Part shown: in pieces, positions 7,196-9,242 of the stretch | How the letters are laid out: each line of letters starts with the position of its first letter | How positions within the stretch are numbered: position 1 is the stretch's first letter | NCBI GenBank assembly: GCA_007123785.1 | Contig: SLGL01000305.1 | Location: 1-9,242 of the forward strand | Length of the DNA: 9,242 bases | Reading direction: 5' to 3' | From: Balneolaceae bacterium | Lineage (GTDB): Bacteria; Bacteroidota; Rhodothermia; Balneolales; Balneolaceae | Made by a program: the position numbers and the translations under genes | The notes under the pieces: generated by a model | What the model was told of the DNA's origin: nothing | The model's input: only the letters and a program-made list of their open reading frames with translations | Database searches by the model: none

Positions 7196-7200
7196 CCTTT
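7196..7200 (-). promoter_or_regulatory. Ribosome binding site of the SDR gene, overlapping the queE stop
   Basis: AAAGG on the minus strand directly follows, and by one base overlaps, the queE TAA (7202-7200). It lies 5 nt before the GTG at 7190. This placement favours the GTG over the ATG at 7172 and suggests translational coupling with queE. Confidence 0.4.
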
Positions 7201-7841
7201 TACGGAACGTTGATAAATTTGTGTGTTTGTAAACTGATTCCCCACTTTGGATTCTTTTTAACATAATCCACAATCAGCGGGATGGATGAAGGGGTGTCCC
7301 ATTCGGGCTGAAGGAGTAATTTTACTGAATCCGGGCATTTTTCTGCGTTCTCCTCGGCCCAATCGATATCTTTATTTTTGAGCACCACCACTTTCAGTTC
7401 GTCCACATAAGGAAAAACCTCATCCAGTGGTTTTTTGAATCGTTTAGGCGAAAGAGTTATCCAGTCGAGGTGGCCGGACAGAGGCGATGAACCGCTTGTT
7501 TCTATATGAACATCCAGGCCTTTCTGTTTCAAGCGAATGGTGAGTGCTTCAAGGTCGTGAAGCAGCGGTTCCCCACCGGTAATCACAGTAAATTCAGCCC
7601 CGCTCTCATCGGCCCGTTTAACAATCTCACCGACAGAAGCTTTGGGATGTTTCGATTCGTCCCAGCTATCCTTCACATCACACCACCAGCATTTTACATC
7701 ACACCCCGCCAGGCGAATAAAGTAGGCCGGCTTGCCAGTATGCGCACCTTCTCCCTGGATGGTGTAAAAATCCTCCATCAGCGGATATTCTGCGTGATCA
7801 AGCCGGTTCACGGCCTTTTTTTCTGTGATTTTCTTTTTCAT
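7200..7841 (-). CDS. queE: 7-carboxy-7-deazaguanine synthase
   Basis: This radical SAM enzyme converts 6-carboxytetrahydropterin to 7-carboxy-7-deazaguanine, the second dedicated step towards preQ0 and queuosine (tRNA position 34). With the start at 7841 it has 213 residues, normal for the family. FYTIQGEG at 25-32 is the QueE hallmark. C47, C51 and C54 (CDVKCWWC) form the canonical CxxxCxxC site for the 4Fe-4S cluster. TGGEPLL at 88-94 binds SAM, ETSG is at 114-117, SPK at 131-133, and QTHKFINVP ends the protein. The open frame extends upstream inside queD, but ATG 7841-7839, 1 nt after the queD stop, is the natural start. An ATG at 7850-7848, overlapping queD by 8 nt, is a second choice. 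The spacing implies translational coupling. queC and queF are not in the window. Confidence 0.94.
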   Translation of the reverse strand: MKKKITEKKAVNRLDHAEYPLMEDFYTIQGEGAHTGKPAYFIRLAGCDVKCWWCDVKDSWDESKHPKASVGEIVKRADESGAEFTVITGGEPLLHDLEALTIRLKQKGLDVHIETSGSSPLSGHLDWITLSPKRFKKPLDEVFPYVDELKVVVLKNKDIDWAEENAEKCPDSVKLLLQPEWDTPSSIPLIVDYVKKNPKWGISLQTHKFINVP

Positions 7842-7842
7842 C

Positions 7843-8232
7843 TTAAACATCTTTGTCGGTGTATTCAACCCAGCTTGTGGGGGTTTCCCAAACCGTAACC
7901 GTAAGGTCAATTTCCTCCGGAATGCGTGATTTGGTTTCCTTGTGGATATACTCAGCAATACGCTCGGCTGTGGTGGCAACCGGAATTGATTCGTTTAGCA
8001 CTGTATGATCCAATCCTCCCTTTTGTCCGTCGCTTCCTGACCATTTCAGTTCATTGAAGTCGCATACCATATCGGGTGTTTCAAGATATTTTGAAGGATT
8101 AAGTTTATGAGATTTAGCCGAAATATGGACTTTATAGGTGTGTCCGTGCATACGGGCACACTTGCCATCGTATCCCTCAATAAAATGAGCGGCATCAAAT
8201 GTAAATTCGGTATGTAATGTCCAGGTTGGCAT
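7843..8232 (-). CDS. queD: 6-carboxy-5,6,7,8-tetrahydropterin synthase
   Basis: QueD converts dihydroneopterin triphosphate, made by GTP cyclohydrolase I, to 6-carboxytetrahydropterin, the substrate of QueE. The 129-residue protein has the three zinc ligands of the PTPS/QueD fold: His16 in FDAAHFI, and His29 and His31 in MHGHTY. Catalytic Cys25 sits just before the second and third ligands (GKCARMHGHTY), Asp75-His76 complete the proton relay (LDHTVLN), and Glu116 in VWETPTSW binds the pterin ring. Length and motif spacing are typical for bacterial QueD. The ATG follows only a weak GGAAA-type site. It heads the queD-queE-SDR cluster. The 156-bp gap upstream contains a small hairpin but no recognisable preQ1 riboswitch on the coding strand. 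Confidence is high because the neighbour is queE. Confidence 0.95.
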   Translation of the reverse strand: MPTWTLHTEFTFDAAHFIEGYDGKCARMHGHTYKVHISAKSHKLNPSKYLETPDMVCDFNELKWSGSDGQKGGLDHTVLNESIPVATTAERIAEYIHKETKSRIPEEIDLTVTVWETPTSWVEYTDKDV

Positions 8233-8284
8233 TATTTCCGTTAAAAACTAATCATTTGAGAATCAATTAAAGCTTATTAAGATA

Positions 8285-8303
8285 AGGAATTTCTTTAATT
8301 CCT
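8285..8303. repeat. Small hairpin upstream of queD
   Basis: AGGAATT (8285-8291) and AATTCCT (8297-8303) are exact reverse complements around a 5-nt loop. The site lies between the sulfotransferase stop and the queD start. The stem is AT-rich and no clean T-run follows on the minus strand, so it is at best a weak terminator or leader structure. Nothing else stands out in this 156-bp gap. Confidence 0.3.
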
Positions 8304-8388
8304 GCAGTTTGCATCTTATTCAGGTGCGGAAAAACTGTCCATACGTTTTAAAAGTTGAAAGAACCTGCGGTACAGACCACAGGGCAGC

Positions 8389-9141
8389 TCAAAAAGTGTA
8401 TCCACCAAAACGTATCTCATCTGAAAATCTTCTTTGCACTCCTTCGCGAAGCTCATCATCGTAATATTCCGAATAGTGCCGCCTTCCTGACCTGTTTCTT
8501 TGGGCAAGTGGACTGTAGGGAATGCCGATCTTTCGGCAAACAATTTTAAAATCATCTTCCAGGTGTTCAAATCGGATCAAATAATCCAGGTCGGAGTCGA
8601 GTTTTTTCCGGGGAATAAAACTGTCAAATCCCACTCTCTTTGCAACTTTTTCTGCTATGGATGTTTCACAAATATATTTTCTGCATGGGGGCAGATTCTG
8701 AACCAGTTCTAAAAACTGCCCCCGATCCCACTCCGTTACACCACGATGAGGAGAAAAATAGAATGAAATCATCCGATCCCATGGGTTTCGAATGACCGAA
8801 AACTTAAAAAGTGACCGGTATGTTTTTCGATCAAGTGCCGATTTATAGTCATCCAGTGCAGCATGCTTATTAAGCTGATACTTTTTATTATACACTTCAA
8901 ACCGTTCAATACCGTCTTGATGGAGGGCAGGTGTAATAATCTCATCTTCAGAATAGCCTTTCAGTACCTCCTGAATGCTGTTGCCCCCGGTTTTCGGAAC
9001 ATGTATAAACAGGAATTTTTTCTGCAGGGAAAGCAAATCAGCACAGTTTGATTGAATGGTATTATTGACCCTCGACAGGTACCAATCGATTATGAGTGGA
9101 TGTATAAATTGTTTATATATATCCTGATGACCGTTTTTCAT
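8389..9141 (-). CDS. Carbohydrate-type sulfotransferase family protein
   Basis: A 250-residue protein of the Sulfotransfer_2-type family, which moves sulfate from PAPS to a hydroxyl or amine, usually on a glycan. FIHVPKTGGNSI at 45-56 is the 5'-phosphosulfate binding loop, with Lys50 and Thr51 as key residues. FSVIRNPWDRMISFYF at 114-129 is the 3'-phosphate binding motif, with Arg118 and Ser126. FEHLEDDF at 191-198 and the ending DEIRFGGYTF also fit the family. No signal peptide or membrane helix is evident, so it probably acts in the cytoplasm. The ATG at 9141-9139 is preferred; the frame could extend to a TTG at 9168-9166, adding nine residues without a better ribosome site. No glycosyltransferase or PAPS-synthesis gene is next to it in this window. 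The acceptor is unknown; a surface polysaccharide or glycolipid is a reasonable guess. Confidence 0.85.
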   Translation of the reverse strand: MKNGHQDIYKQFIHPLIIDWYLSRVNNTIQSNCADLLSLQKKFLFIHVPKTGGNSIQEVLKGYSEDEIITPALHQDGIERFEVYNKKYQLNKHAALDDYKSALDRKTYRSLFKFSVIRNPWDRMISFYFSPHRGVTEWDRGQFLELVQNLPPCRKYICETSIAEKVAKRVGFDSFIPRKKLDSDLDYLIRFEHLEDDFKIVCRKIGIPYSPLAQRNRSGRRHYSEYYDDELREGVQRRFSDEIRFGGYTF

Positions 9142-9212
9142 GAAGCTGTACCCATCAATGTACCACAAATTTTGATCACGGGTGAAAAAATTTCATTTAA
9201 ATAGAGGATCCT

Positions 9213-9220
9213 CAAAGTTA
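9213..9220 (-). promoter_or_regulatory. Possible Bacteroidota-type -7 promoter element
   Basis: TAACTTTG on the minus strand fits the TAnnTTTG consensus of Bacteroidota housekeeping promoters exactly. The -33 TTTG partner would fall at or beyond the window edge and cannot be checked. Initiation a few bases downstream would give a leader of about 65 nt before the sulfotransferase ATG. The palindrome GAGGATCCTC (9204-9213) overlaps its end by one base, in the transcription start region. Confidence 0.35.
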
Positions 9221-9242
9221 CATAAGCACCCTTTCTAATTTT

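Noticed and set aside
7842..7979. N-terminal extension of QueE by about 46 residues inside queD
   Set aside because: The added residues lie antiphase within conserved queD codons and resemble no QueE sequence. ATG at 7841, just after the queD stop, fits family length.
7200..8232. queD-queE as part of a 7-deazaguanine DNA-modification (dpd-like) defence island
   Set aside because: No dpd genes, DNA transglycosylase, helicase or nuclease partner lies in the window. Ordinary queuosine synthesis explains the pair.
8243..8252. AAAAACTAAT near queD, resembling the A-rich 3' tail of preQ1-I riboswitches
   Set aside because: The match is on the plus strand, while queD is transcribed from the minus strand. 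No matching stem and C-rich loop precede it in the right order.
8316..8570. 84-codon minus-strand frame overlapping the end of the sulfotransferase gene and extending past its stop
   Set aside because: The sulfotransferase frame ends with a normal family C-terminus (FGGYTF), so no frameshift is needed. The extra frame shows no recognisable motif and is best taken as chance.

Overview
This 9.2 kb window carries eight protein-coding genes, all on the minus strand, so transcription runs from the high-coordinate end towards base 1. The organism is probably a member of the Bacteroidota/Balneolota group. The signs are moderate GC, AT-rich leaders with mostly weak Shine-Dalgarno sites, one TAnnTTTG-type -7 element near the right edge, and gene families common in marine and halophilic members of that group. 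This is inference from style; no rRNA or other marker gene is present. No tRNA, rRNA, CRISPR array, insertion sequence or phage gene is visible, and no gap reaches 300 bases.

Layout in the direction of transcription. (a) 9141-8389: a PAPS-dependent sulfotransferase of the carbohydrate type. (b) 8232-6453: a tight cluster of queD, queE and a short-chain dehydrogenase/reductase (SDR), with gaps of 1 and 9 nt. QueD and QueE perform two consecutive steps towards 7-deazaguanines (preQ0/queuosine); the SDR's role is unknown. (c) 6305-4938: an AtuA-type (DUF1446) protein started by GTG behind a clear GGAGG. (d) 4821-3781: a renalase-like FAD oxidoreductase. (e) 3572 to beyond base 1: an MdlA/YheI-like ABC half-exporter, an RNase Z-family metallo-beta-lactamase protein and the N-terminus of a second, MdlB/YheH-like ABC half-exporter that runs off the window.

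The most interesting region is (e). The complete half-transporter has Asp at the catalytic Glu position of Walker B, the mark of one half of a heterodimeric exporter with one degenerate ATP site. Its probable partner is the truncated gene, but an RNase Z-family gene lies between them. That protein departs from its family in two ways: its metal motif reads HxDxDH instead of HxHxDH, and it carries an extra tail of about 80 residues rich in Arg, Ser and Lys. A 26-bp near-perfect palindrome lies upstream of the cluster and looks like an operator.

Most of the window is otherwise ordinary housekeeping and accessory metabolism. I do not see a clearly new multi-gene system. The points worth checking are the altered RNase Z, the split heterodimeric exporter with an A9 tract near a TTG start, the palindrome, and an AtuA protein lacking its usual C-terminal domain.
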